The notes below the pieces were generated by a model. That model was not told where the DNA came from and made no database searches. It worked only from the letters and a program-made list of their open reading frames with translations. This document shows positions 52,268 through 64,000 of a DNA stretch of 64,000 nucleotides, piece after piece (the first letter of the stretch is position 1; every line of letters begins with the position of its first letter). A program made the translations under genes and the position numbers. The DNA is from Acanthochromis polyacanthus. Taxonomy: Eukaryota > Chordata > Actinopteri > Pomacentridae. The stretch is from positions 9,568,768 through 9,632,767 of the forward strand of contig NC_067125.1 in the NCBI RefSeq assembly GCF_021347895.1, given 5' to 3'.

Positions 52268-53640
52268 TGTCTGTCAATGCTTTAAATTTATGGGCCGCAA
52301 AAATAAAACCAATGAGCTGAGGGATGCTAAAAGGTCAAGAGCTTTTGGAAGTCTGCTGATAAGTCTCCATGGATTCATCACTGTGAGCAATGACAACTCT
52401 GTTGCACGTTGTTATTTTTCCAATTGTTGACATAAAAATAATGAGTGCAGCTTTAATTTTTTATTCTGTCTTTGTACAATCACTAACCTGATGCTACTGG
52501 AGCACTGTACAGTTTGTATTATGTAATAGCCTTTCAAAGACTTGAGAAAACACTGAAGAACCAGATATTAAACTGCATTTTCCATCAATTTCTGCTGCAT
52601 GGTAAAATGAGGTGAAAGAGCACATTTGCACAGTGCAATGAGGTCATTATCTGTGTGGTAAAGGCAAGTGTTACCGTAGATCTAAGCTCCTTATCAGCTC
52701 TGATAAACCACGATACAAACTTGTAGCTCACCTTTGACCCTCCACATACAACCCCATCACCACAAGATCAATTGGGTGTCTCTGCCAGATAGAACACTGG
52801 ACTGCTGCAGTTGTGAAACCATATCAGAGCGGCAGATGTTTGGTTTTTTTCCCAGTGTATCAAAGTGCTTCGGCTTCCCTGAAAAAGATCCAGCCAGCAA
52901 ACTGTATTGATTATTGGTGCTGTTGAGAGATAGTCTCTGCTGGGTCATCTGAGATAAAGAATGGAGGAAGAAGAGGTATTAGATGGCTGGTCGAGATCAA
53001 TTTCAGATTTGCTAAACATAAATAATGAACTGTTGTTGGGCTTTAACTTCAATACAAACCAACCAGCACATTTCCGTTAACTTACGCGATGCAGCTTAGA
53101 CGTGTAACACACAGAAACACTGATATAAATATGTGCACACATGATCTCACTCTTGTAGATAAGATAGTCGAGGCTGATTGAAGCATAGGTGTCTTATCTC
53201 AAAGTGACTATGAAAGACAGCTTGAAGTCAAGAATCTTAGGAAACATCTCTGCAAAAGGGAACGTGAAAATCAGTCTGGATGAGTCAACAAAACATCTCA
53301 CTTCAGGCCTTAAAAACTTTCTCTGACATGAAACCAGAGACACATCTTTCCCACTGTGACCTCATAAAAAACACGACCCCAAATGAAGTCTGTCCACGGT
53401 TCTCTCCATCTCCCCTCCATTCCGCCACATTAGAATGAGTAATTGCGGGATCTGGCTTGTTAGAAGGAAATGGGGATTGAAGAAAATTGCAGCAGACTCT
53501 TAAAGTGCATCAGCTTAATGCACAGACACAGACAGAGACGCATCCACTGCATTTAGTCAGTAATGTGAGGCCTTTATCACATGTAACACATGTACAGACA
53601 GATGCGTGAGGGAGCAGTGTGTTCACAGCACAGCAAGGCA
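52268..53640. other. Region upstream of rbp2
   Basis: No gene. It directly precedes the rbp2 promoter and may contain distal regulatory sequence, but no individual site beyond those listed separately can be supported. Confidence 0.4.
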
Positions 53641-53648
53641 AATCTTTA

Positions 53649-53656
53649 CTTTATAG
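53649..53656 (+). promoter_or_regulatory. CDX-like site CTTTATAG
   Basis: The word CTTTATAG fits the caudal-type homeobox (CDX) consensus TTTAT(A/T)(A/G) and lies about 105 bases upstream of the rbp2 TATA box. CDX factors drive intestinal genes, which suits rbp2. A single short motif is weak evidence. Confidence 0.3.
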
Positions 53657-53686
53657 CATAAACTCACTGTCCTATCATGTGGACCC

Positions 53687-53699
53687 TGTCCTTTGGCCC
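53687..53699 (-). promoter_or_regulatory. DR1-type nuclear receptor site upstream of rbp2
   Basis: On the minus strand GGGCCAAAGGACA contains two AGGTCA-like half sites (GGGCCA and AGGACA) separated by one base, the layout bound by HNF4 homodimers and by PPAR or RAR with RXR. It lies about 60 bases above the TATA box. Mammalian RBP2 promoters are known to respond to RXR and PPAR through DR1-type elements, which makes this a reasonable candidate. Confidence 0.45.
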
Positions 53700-53702
53700 A
53701 CA

Positions 53703-53703
53703 C

Positions 53704-53753
<50 letters not shown>
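53703..53753 (+). repeat. GA dinucleotide tract in the rbp2 promoter
   Basis: About 50 bases of GA repeat with one interruption (GAAAGA) lie between the DR1-like site and the TATA box. Its length is likely variable between individuals and could alter promoter spacing. Confidence 0.9.
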
Positions 53754-53756
<3 letters not shown>

Positions 53757-53757
53757 T

Positions 53758-53764
53758 TATAAAG
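53758..53764 (+). promoter_or_regulatory. rbp2: rbp2 TATA box
   Basis: TATAAAG is followed about 30 bases later by the expected start of transcription near 53790, giving a 5' leader of about 55 bases before the ATG at 53846. The context agrees with a strong tissue-specific promoter. Confidence 0.75.
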
Positions 53765-53845
53765 GGTAGGGCCCTTCAACAGTCTCTCCTAGTTTGACAA
53801 CCAGACCTCAAAGCAAACTCTTGCCTCCACTGACACCAGTTCAAA

Positions 53846-55825
<1,980 letters not shown>

Positions 55826-55910
55826 GAAGGGAACCCACTTCATCTGCTCAAAAGTCTCTGTTGTGGGTTCAGTGCTGCTGTCTATTTATGGTGTAATTGT
55901 GGAGAGCTGT

Positions 55911-55916
55911 AATAAA
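55911..55916 (+). terminator. rbp2: rbp2 polyadenylation signal
   Basis: AATAAA occurs 86 bases after the rbp2 stop codon and is followed by a TGTT/TTTG-rich stretch at about 55932-55953, as expected for a cleavage site about 15-25 bases downstream. This gives a short 3' untranslated region. Confidence 0.8.
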
Positions 55917-55939
55917 TTAATTTAATACCACTGTTCTGT

Positions 55940-56776
55940 TTGTCTTTTGATTTTTTAATATGACTATAAAGTATGCACTATATCTCGAGAAAGTAGGGTT
56001 TTTCTCATATTAACTTCCGGCCACCAGTCCAGTTCTTGTCCCTTTAGTCCAGTAATGTTCCAATAATTAACTAATTCTATTCTACACAATGCCTTAATTT
56101 TGGACAAACTAGCTAGCAGGCTAACCATATAGCAAGCCAGTACATAAAATTATTAGTTTGTTGTTTTTTCCTTGTTTTTGAAGATATTTTTTGGGCTTGT
56201 AAGTCATTTAGATATCTAATATTACACTTCTTGCTATTGTAATGCATTTACTTATCAGAAGTCTACTCTACATTTTCCATTAAAAGTCCCACTCACACTT
56301 CAACATGTTACAGTATTATGTTTTTTTTTGTTTTTTTTTGGCTCAAAATAATGAATTATCCTCCAAATAACTACATAAATGTACACAGTAAATGCATGTT
56401 TGTATGTGTATAGTACAACAGCACAGAGACTCATTTTGTTCTAAAATGATTTGAATGCTATTTAAAGATTAATGAGATCACTACCATCAAAGATATGAGC
56501 TGAAATAAAAACTGACTGTAGTGGTCAGAAGAGAAACTATGCTGATTTAGTCTACACGTACATTTTGAAACTGTAATTGTAACTAAAATAACATAAAAAA
56601 GATTTATTGGATGTTAATAAAAATTTATGTAAAGAGAGGGCTGATGATACGCTGTAAAAAATGAAACGTGAAAAAGAAAACTTTGACAAAATTCAAATTA
56701 ATCAATAAATCTGTCAGATTTAAATGAGACTAAAGACCAAAGCACCAGTTGCTGGCTAAATTGTGGAGACCTAAAT
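55940..56776. other. rbp2-copb2 intergenic spacer, left part
   Basis: AT-rich, no gene recognised. TTTATT at 56602-56607 would be an AATAAA on the minus strand, about 170 bases beyond the stop of the minus-strand frame at 56777-56998. Confidence 0.5.
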
Positions 56777-56998
56777 CTAAACGTGGTGTTTTTTAGGTGC
56801 TCTGTGGTTTGTTTTTGGGGTTTTTTCAGTGTTCTCGGAGCTCGCAGGTACAACGTGTTCTTCTTCTGGCCGGATCTTCAGCTGCTCCGACAGGAAGAGC
56901 TGCAGGATCCACGTAGCCAAAAGGAGCTGCGTCAAGTTACACGGAGTCACAGAGAGAAGCACCGGATATGAGGAACTCTTTCTACAAAATAAAAGCAT
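56777..56998 (-). other. Unassigned minus-strand open frame, possible last exon
   Basis: On the minus strand TTTTATTTTGTAG near 56991 is a plausible acceptor. It is followed by an open segment of about 70 codons (SSSYPVLLSVTPCNLTQLLL, ATWILQLFLSEQLKIRPEEE, then a Lys/Thr-rich end) that stops at TAG. A minus-strand AATAAA lies about 170 bases farther on. The hydrophobic run could be a membrane or buried helix. GC content is higher than in the flanks. No partner exon was found and the family is unknown; chance remains possible. Confidence 0.25.
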
Positions 56999-57380
56999 TT
57001 TATTACCGCATTGCCATCGTGAAAGTTCATTTTAAAAATTATAAAATTTGTAAAATCTTGACATTAACTTTTTTATATACATATTTAAAATTACCACGGC
57101 CTACTGCCACAGATACTCTGGGGTTGGTCATTATCTGTAAAAACTACAAGATCATATCTGGACTATCTTCAAGCTTTGAGTGTGTTTCTAAAATAGGCTA
57201 TATAATTTTAGATATGTTTATGTGCAATATATGTCTTTACACATTCTTTTATGCGATTTAATCCTTTTTTCGATTTTCATGCTTTTTTATTTTTATGTTT
57301 TGAGCTTTACTGTGAAAGTCAACACCAGAAGTCATGTTGTTGTTATTTTTGCACGTTTGATTACAAAACTTTCTCCGCTG
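56999..57380. other. copb2 upstream region
   Basis: AT-rich spacer leading to the copb2 first exon. There is no TATA box at a convincing distance, as is common for housekeeping genes. Confidence 0.4.
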
Positions 57381-57445
57381 ATCACAGGAGAAGCAGGGCA
57401 GCAGGAAGACCGGCTTCTGAATCCTACAACACCGCGGAGACTCAC

Positions 57446-57453
57446 TGACGTGG
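57446..57453 (+). promoter_or_regulatory. copb2: UPRE-like TGACGTGG in the copb2 leader
   Basis: TGACGTGG equals the unfolded-protein-response element core (TGACGTGG/A) bound by XBP1 and ATF6 or CREB3-family factors. It lies five bases before the start codon, inside or just at the transcribed leader. COPI genes are known to be induced when secretory load rises. A single eight-base match is suggestive only. Confidence 0.3.
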
Positions 57454-57457
57454 AAAC

Positions 57458-60400
57458 ATGGTAGGTGGAAGAAACAAACAAAACAAACACAACTTTATCA
57501 TAACTTAAAATGCACTACCATAATCACAACTTAGTTCGTTTGTTGTTTACTGTTTACTAGTCCTTTTACTAGTTTGGTACAGTGTAAGTACAGTAAGTTT
57601 GATCCATACAGTCTTCCAGCTGGAAACTGAAAATGTAAAACAGACAGCAACCATATGCCATCCTAAAACTGCGCTGCAAGCAGCTGTGAAAAATGTTGAC
57701 AAACTTCTTGGTTTTGCTTGAGGAACATTCTTAACTTAGACTTATCACATTAAAAGCAGAGAAACCAAAGTGACTCGTGCAGTGACATGAAAAGACCTGC
57801 AAGGATCCAGTCATTCTGGAGCAGGCATGCATATGAAATGTGGTATGAGCAGAGAGCCAGCAGACACACCCCCTCCCCAAGTGTCTGCACAATCTGAAAC
57901 AATAGTACAAGAGCAGACCTTCCTCTGGCTAAAAAGAGCGACTGATAGAAGCTGATTCGTGATTTGATGAGATAATAAATGCTGATTACTCCCTTCCATT
58001 ATCTCTTCCTCCACAGCCTCTGCGGTTGGACATCAAGCGGAGGCTGACAGCTCGGTCGGACCGGGTGAAGAGTGTGGACCTGCACCCCACCGAGCCCTGG
58101 ATGGTGGTCAGCCTGTACAGCGGCACTGTGGTGGTCTGGAACCATGAGACACAGGTCGCTGTCCAGCACTCATTCACACTGGTTCAATCAGTCACCTTAA
58201 ACACACAATCATGTTTTCATTCCTGCTTTCTGTGATTTGATGGAGATACAGCCTGACAGTGTGTCTGGTTCTAATCCTGTGTGCAGGCGATCGTGAAAAC
58301 CTTTGAGCTGTGTGATCTGCCGGTCAGAGTGGCCAAGTTTGTAGCCAGGAAACACTGGCTCATTGCCGGATCAGTAAGTACTCTAACACAAGCATTTATT
58401 TACATCAGTGTTAAGTTACCTGCTTAAACAAAGTAATGGTATGGTAAAGAGGTTGATATTTCCCTAACCCTAATCAAGCATATGATTGGTAATTATATGT
58501 GACCTTCACAGTTTTGAATGTCATTTGCACATTGTTTTGTGCAGATAAAATACAATATAGAGAGTTTTTAGGTAAATTTGAATTTATTGTGCTAATGCTT
58601 GAGTTGATTAGTTATCCAGAAGTCTGTGTAGGTTCTCATTCATACCTAGATTGGTATTGGTCGTTGGAATAATAGCCCTGAACACACCTCACCGAGTTTT
58701 AAAAGCTGAGGCAACACCAACCACCACCAGAACTGAAGAAGCCTCTTGGATGAGAGGTGAAACATCTTCAAGGAACTTTTAAAGTCCAGTGGATTGATTT
58801 AAACAACTTTGGATAGTCATCCAGAAGTTTTGCGCCAGTATGTAATAAGTAAAGTTTGCCCACTAAATTATGTTAAGCTTCCCTTTGGTTCAGTGACCTT
58901 TGGCAAGTAAACCTGAGCTTCTGTGTTCAAGATTCAAGATTCAAAAATATTTATTGTACCCTTAGGTAAATTCAGTTTACAGTGAGTGAGTTCTCTCGTA
59001 TTGTAACACATCTAAAAACAACACAAGACAAGACAAAGTGACGACAATGCCTTGTGTTTTATTCAGAGCGAAATCCATTTTGAAATCTCTTTGTCTATCC
59101 ACAGGATGACATGCAGATCCGTGTGTTCAACTACAACACTCTGGAGAGAGTCTACATGTTCGAGGCTCACTCTGACTACATCCGCTGTATCGCTGTCCAT
59201 CCTACACAGCCCTACATGCTCACCAGCAGTGGTAGGAAACAGCTACACACACTCACATAACTATGTTTAAAGTGTGACCTGAGGGGGGTTTAATGCTTCC
59301 GATATTCAAGCTGTAACCACAAAGGGATGGCTCAATGAACACATTCTGTTTCTAATGTTTGATGTGTGTGTTTGCTTTCAGATGACATGCTGATCAAGCT
59401 GTGGGACTGGGACAGGAAGTGGGTCTGCAGTCAGGTGTTTGAGGGACACACTCACTACGTCATGCAGATTGTCATCAACCCCAAAGACAACAACCAGTTT
59501 GCCAGTGCCTCTCTGGACAGAACTATTAAGGTACACACACACACAGAGAGCTCACAAAGGAAAATTGCTTTGGCGCACTAACAGATTAAAATGCGGTGTT
59601 CTACTCTCTAGATTTTCACTTTGTAAATGCTGAACCATTCAACTGTTGTACTGCAGGTGTGGCAGCTGGGCTCCAAAACTCCAAACTTTACTCTGGAGGG
59701 CCATGAGAAGGGAGTGAACTGTATCGATTACTACAGCGGAGGGGACAAGCCGTACCTGATATCAGGGGCTGATGATCGCCTTGTAAAGATCTGGGATTAT
59801 CAGGTGATCACACACAAACTGGACAGATTGCGCTCTTATTTCTGTGTCATGTCAGACACGGCCGTATTCTACATGTATCCTGAATGTAAACAGTTCAGGT
59901 TTAGTCCATGCAGCATCAGCCCAGTCGTCTTTACTCACACAGAGGGCTTTTCAGTTTCAATTCCTTTGTCATTTGTGCATCAGTTCTGTTCATGACCCTC
60001 AAAACCAAATAACTCTGTAGTAACTCAACCACAGGACCAGATCCACACTCAGGCCTGATAGGAGGCTGTTTAAATGAGGAGGACCTGAATCCAGCCTACA
60101 GAACTACAGCGATGTTTAGTTTCACAAATCGTGATGTGATTGGTTTAAGTGTGGAATGTAGGTGAGCTGGGGAAGTTTAAGCTACAGCACATAGGAGGAT
60201 TTTCTCACCACATGAAGAAACACTTTAACCTTCATTTTATCACAAACATTCAGAGTCTTTAGGTCCACGAAGACAAGAACTTCAAATTTGTTCTGTACAG
60301 TATTTTAGTAGATGTATTTTAGTCACATTTGACCACTGTTGTTGAGCTCTTAACAAAGGTCTACTTTGTGACCCTTTGGATGAAAACCAAAGGATAAAAG

Positions 60401-62946
60401 TCACAGGAACAAGAAGCAACATTGATGGCTGAGTGACATATACTTTAATATACTTCTAAAAACGTTGGTTGTTTCGGTCAAAAACAATGAAATCCATGTA
60501 AAACTGCTCTCATATGAGACATCAATCCAGTCAAATCAAGTTTGTGGGATTAACCATTCATCACTGCACTCCACCCTATTCTGCAAGTTCCAGCCAGGGA
60601 TACAAGTCTTCTGCAAGCTCTGCTTACAATCTGATTTTCCAAATGGAGCCTTCGACTTTCTGTTGAAATTCAGCAGACGTCCATATGGACACCCAAAGTT
60701 TGACTTTCTTCTAAAGACCAAGCAACACACTGATGTTGCCAACTGGCATCTAGGTGTCACTGGAAGCTTATATTTCAGTTTCCAAACCTGCCTCTTTTTG
60801 GTGGGAATGCCCACAAATGAAAAATGAAGCCCAACAGATTTTATGAACAGATGAACACTGACCTCTTCCTGCTAAAAACAAAAACAGACAATTACTAGAC
60901 AATTAATATGCACAGCTTTTGCCTGAGAACAAACAATTTGTTAACTGAAAATCTTTCTTGTTACCCTGCTGTCTTCTATATTAAATTATCTGGCAACTAA
61001 ACTGTGCTGTCCCAATTACATGTGAGGACAGAAATGCAAGTAGTTTCATCTGTAAGGACAGCGAAACAAATAATCTTCTTTTCCTTTCAGCTTTTCCCTT
61101 CAGGGGTCGCCACAGTATATCATCTGCTTCCACCTAACCCTATTTCCTCTTCCACTACACCCATAAACCTCCTCCTGCTTGGCAGTTGAAAACTCAGCAT
61201 CCTTCTATTGATATATTCACTCTCCCTCTTGAGTCTGGCCTCTCTGGTTTTATCTCCAAACATCTAACATGCTCTGTCCCTCTCATATACTCATTCCTGA
61301 TCCTTTCCATCGTGGTCACTCTGAAAGAGAACCTCAACATTTTCATCTCTGCTACCTCCAGCTCTGCCTCCTGTCTTTTCCTCAGTGCCAGTGTCTCTAA
61401 ACCAAACAACATCTCTGGTCTCACCACCATTTATACACCTTTCCTTTCATTCTTGCTGATGGTCTTTTATCACACATCACACCTGACACTTTTCTTGCAC
61501 AAAAGCAAAAATCGTGATGCCTGTCTATATAACTACCTGTCAATCTGAATAAGAAAAACTGTCTGCAGTTTATCAATGAATCTTCTGAGGACTAAATATC
61601 CAGTTTGTGAAAGTAGTGTAGTTTTATAAAGCATGCATTTATAATGTGAACTAAAACTCGACATGCATACAGTCCAGTGGAGGTGCATATTATTTTCATG
61701 TGGATATTCAGTGTTGATATTGATCCCACTCAGGTGTAAGCGCTCTGACAGAAAAAAGCTGAGAACAGCACTGGCAGTGACTTTATCTGATTAGTATACT
61801 GTACTGTGCTGTTTGTTTATCTACCAGAACAAAACTTGTGTTCAGACCCTGGAGGGTCACGCTCAGAATGTGACCTGCGTCAGCTTCCACCCCGAGCTGC
61901 CAATCATCCTCACAGGCTCAGAGGACGGTGGGTAAAAATATTCATAAACCACACACACACCCACGCACAGAGCGATTCTTCAGCCTGCAATCAGCGCCGC
62001 ACCTCGGTTCATTCTGACCTCACATTTGGTCGCTCCCTCTAGGCACTGTTCGAGTGTGGCACTCCAACACCTACCGACTGGAAAACACACTCAATTATGG
62101 CATGGAGCGGGTGTGGTGTATCAGTGGCCAGCCGGGCTCCAACAGCGTGGCTCTGGGCTACGATGAAGGCAGCATCATCATCAAGGTGTGTACATATGCC
62201 AGAGTCTGACAGTTTCATATTCAACTGAACACAAAAATGTTCAGAAAACATCAGTTCCTCCTTTTTTCCACAGTATAGTTTGTTGATTAATGACTTGAGG
62301 AGGACGATAGGAGCCAGTCGTGTTGGACATTATTTATTTAGTTTTGACAGAAAACATCAGCACCTTGCTCAGCTTGTCTTCATACCAGTCTCCAACTTTG
62401 TGTAGTGGCTTAATGAATTGACTCGTTTTCCTGTCAGTGGGGCTGCAGCTGGGAAGCACTGATAAAGTAATGTCTCTTGTTAACAGGACACTGAACATGA
62501 AGATTCAATTTTAACCTGTAAATAACACCATGGATTATAAAAACCCCACAAATCCCCCAGAGAAAATAGAGGACGTGACCTCTCTATCCTCCACAGCAGC
62601 TATTGGAGCTTGTATAATACGCTGTCAGGTGGAGTTAAAAGATATAACAGCCTGCATTGTGTAAGCTGAAGGAAATCTTGTTGACCTGTTATACTAGAAA
62701 TGCGACCCTCCTTTAACTATCACTGCATTCTTTCCTCCATCCTCAGCTGGGCCGGGAGGAGCCGGCCATGTCCATGGACTCCAGTGGGAAGGTGATGTGG
62801 GCTCGACACTCCGAGGTGCAGCAGGCCAACCTGAAGGCGTTGGGGGACACTGAGATAAAGGACGGAGAAAGGCTCCCACTGGGTGTCAAAGACATGGGCA
62901 GCTGTGAGATTTACCCACAGACCATTCAACACAGCCCCAACGGGAG
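57458..62946 (+). CDS. copb2: Coatomer subunit beta-prime, first nine coding exons (3' truncated by window)
   Basis: Beta-prime COP is a subunit of the COPI coat that buds Golgi-to-ER and intra-Golgi vesicles and reads dilysine cargo tails. Coding exons: 57458-57460 (ATG only), 58017-58154, 58287-58373, 59105-59231, 59382-59530, 59657-59803, 61828-61927, 62043-62185 and 62747-62946. All phases agree and give about 365 residues of roughly 900. The product starts [21 protein letters not shown]17 and K19 in SDRVK correspond to the yeast residues that contact the dilysine tail. WD40 blade ends are visible as [39 protein letters not shown] and VRVWHSN. The last exon ends [11 protein letters not shown] before GTAAGG. 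Near identity to mammalian COPB2 makes the call firm. Intron 2 has a weak donor. rbp2 lies upstream on the same strand. Confidence 0.97.
58155..58286 (+). other. copb2: copb2 intron 2 with weak donor
   Basis: A 132-base intron beginning GTCGCT, with poor bases at +3 to +5, although the exon ends in CAG. The acceptor TGTGTGCAG is ordinary. If retained, the frame stays open for 26 codons and then stops at TGA (58233-58235), so retention would give a truncated product. Confidence 0.8.
58640..58830 (+). repeat. Repeat remnant in copb2 intron 3
   Basis: The words ACTGAAGAAGCCTCTTGGAT, GAGAGGTGAAACATCTTCAA and CAACTTTGGATAGTCATCC match a repeat tail that is common in fish genomes. No coding remnant. 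The class is not certain. Confidence 0.5.
59804..61071 (+). other. copb2: copb2 intron 6, left part
   Basis: Starts GTGATC. It contains no recognised exon. A 120-codon frame at 60465-60827 is open, as is the opposite strand over 60536-60814; neither has a recognisable motif, and the stretch may be an unidentified interspersed repeat. Confidence 0.6.
61072..61490 (-). pseudogene. RTE-like LINE fragment in copb2 intron 6
   Basis: The minus-strand frame at 61430-61194 encodes [40 protein letters not shown] and [12 protein letters not shown]. This is the C-terminal block of the reverse-transcriptase protein of RTE-type non-LTR retrotransposons. The 3' tail (minus strand, about 61110-61072) reads CTGTGGCGACCCCTGAAGGG and AAAAGCTGAAAGGAAAAGAA, typical of these elements in fish. 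The sequence between is partly deleted. The copy lies antisense to copb2 and is inactive. Confidence 0.8.
62186..62746 (+). other. copb2: copb2 intron 8
   Basis: GTGTGT donor and CATCCTCAG acceptor. No coding or RNA gene recognised inside. Confidence 0.8.
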
Positions 62947-63725
62947 GTAAGGAACTGGAGGTGGAAGTATCTGTGATGAGAAGTCATGGGTTAACCTGAA
63001 GTGTGCACAGTCTGATTGTTGGGTCGTGGATTTCTTTTACATTCTACTAAGACATGCTTTAAATATTTATAACCAAGCATTCACATCTTTTAAGAAAATG
63101 TACAAACACAGCAGTGTAAACAAATCCAGTCAGTGTGCCTATTGGCAGCGAAATGCAGTTAAAATATTGGAATAAAAGTGCTGTTTTGGTCCCTCTAACT
63201 GATATATTATGACATAGAGTGAAGCATCAGTGTATCAGCAGCATGTTGCTATTGTAGCTGCTGCAGGTCTGAACTACTTTATACACAGTGTTATAAACAG
63301 AGAAACAAGATAAATCTGAGGGCTCCGAACATGATTAATGAGAGAGGAAAGAAGTCTGTTCTAGTCTTTGATTTTCACTAAGATTTTGGATCATTGGACA
63401 CTTATTGAAATAAAGTTCAGAGCATAAAGCTGTCGGATTAATGTAGTGGAGTAGAAAGTGCAATATTTCCCTCTGAACTGTGGTGGAGTTGAAGTATAAA
63501 GTAGTGTAAAATATAACAGCATAAGTATATTGAAACAGTTTGTACTGTACAGTGCTTGAATAAATGTCACTTTCCACTATTGTTTATAACACTACTGATA
63601 TATTCTTAATCTTGAGGTAATGAATTAAAACTTCAAATGGGATGTTAATAAACATTTCTGTCCAATCTGGAGTAACAATATGTTTAAAAAATTCGGAAAA
63701 TGGCGAAATTCCTCTAAAATAAACA
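62947..63725 (+). other. copb2: copb2 intron 9, part within the window
   Basis: Begins GTAAGG after PNGR. The next human exon starts with FVVV, and no such exon is present before the right edge, so the intron continues past the window. No recognised gene lies within. Confidence 0.7.
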
Positions 63726-63960
63726 CACACTGCCAGTCAAACGTTTACACATACCTTCTCATTCAATGGTTTTTATTTAATTAGATTATACATCGTAGAT
63801 TACTACTGAAGTCGTCAAAACTATAAAAGAATACATGTGGAATTATGTCGTAAGCAAAAAAGTGTTAATCTTCAGTGTTAATCTACAATGTAGAAAATAA
63901 TACAAATAAATAAAAAGCATTGAATGAGGAGGTGTGTCCAAACTTTTGTCTGGTAGTTTG
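63726..63960. mobile_element. Short inverted-repeat (MITE-like) element, family B copy 2
   Basis: Shares CCTTCTCATTCAATGGTTTT, CAAAACTATAAAAGAATACA and TGGAATTATGT with copy 1 at 16856-17093. It ends in GGAGGTGTGTCCAAACTTTT and GTCTGGTAGT. The terminal repeats are more decayed than in copy 1. It lies in copb2 intron 9. Confidence 0.8.
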
Positions 63961-64000
63961 ATTTGACACTTGCACATGTGTGTAATTCGTGTCTGTGCAT

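Noticed and set aside
58745..58768. Possible hammerhead ribozyme core (GGATGAG...GAAAC) in copb2 intron 3
   Set aside because: The conserved CTGATGA is not met (TTGGATGA instead), and only four bases lie between the two core strands, too few for stem II. Better explained as part of a common repeat tail.

Overview
The window looks like nuclear DNA from a ray-finned (teleost-type) fish. It is AT-rich, has only one small gene-bearing stretch, and is crowded with decayed Tc1/mariner, hAT, LINE and tRNA-derived SINE copies of the kinds typical of teleosts. The two recognisable genes sit side by side on the + strand with compact introns. No bacterial, organellar or viral gene organisation is visible.

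Region 1 to about 53 kb is gene-poor. The first 11 kb hold at least five differently derived, frameshifted Tc1/mariner transposase relics plus a short inverted-repeat element. A 308-bp near-perfect tandem duplication lies at 14.9-15.6 kb. SINE-like repeats, a LINE reverse-transcriptase tail and a complete 543-bp hAT-type insertion with an 8-bp target duplication lie at 23.5-26.8 kb. Two inverted copies of one repeat lie at 29.7-30.2 and 41.9-42.4 kb, and a tRNA-derived SINE at 42.7-43.0 kb. A 3.2-kb segment bounded by 294-bp inverted repeats lies at 49.1-52.3 kb. Three unassigned open segments deserve a look: 3.2-4.0 kb (minus), 38.4-39.2 kb (plus, with clean splice signals and one in-frame stop) and 56.8-57.0 kb (minus).

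Region 53.6-55.9 kb is a complete four-exon rbp2 gene (cellular retinol-binding protein 2). Its exon sizes are the classical ones of the intracellular lipid-binding protein family. It has a TATA box, a GA tract and an upstream DR1-type motif. Its third exon is preceded by 56 TG units where a polypyrimidine tract would be expected.

Region 57.4 kb to the right edge holds the first nine coding exons of copb2 (beta-prime COP of the COPI coat). They encode about 365 residues: the whole first WD40 propeller and the start of the second. The gene runs out of the window. The rbp2-copb2 neighbourhood is the one known from other vertebrates (RBP1-RBP2-COPB2 in human), which supports both calls. The two genes do not share a pathway: rbp2 handles dietary retinoid in enterocytes, while copb2 is a housekeeping vesicle-coat gene. 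Their adjacency reflects old synteny rather than an operon-like relation.
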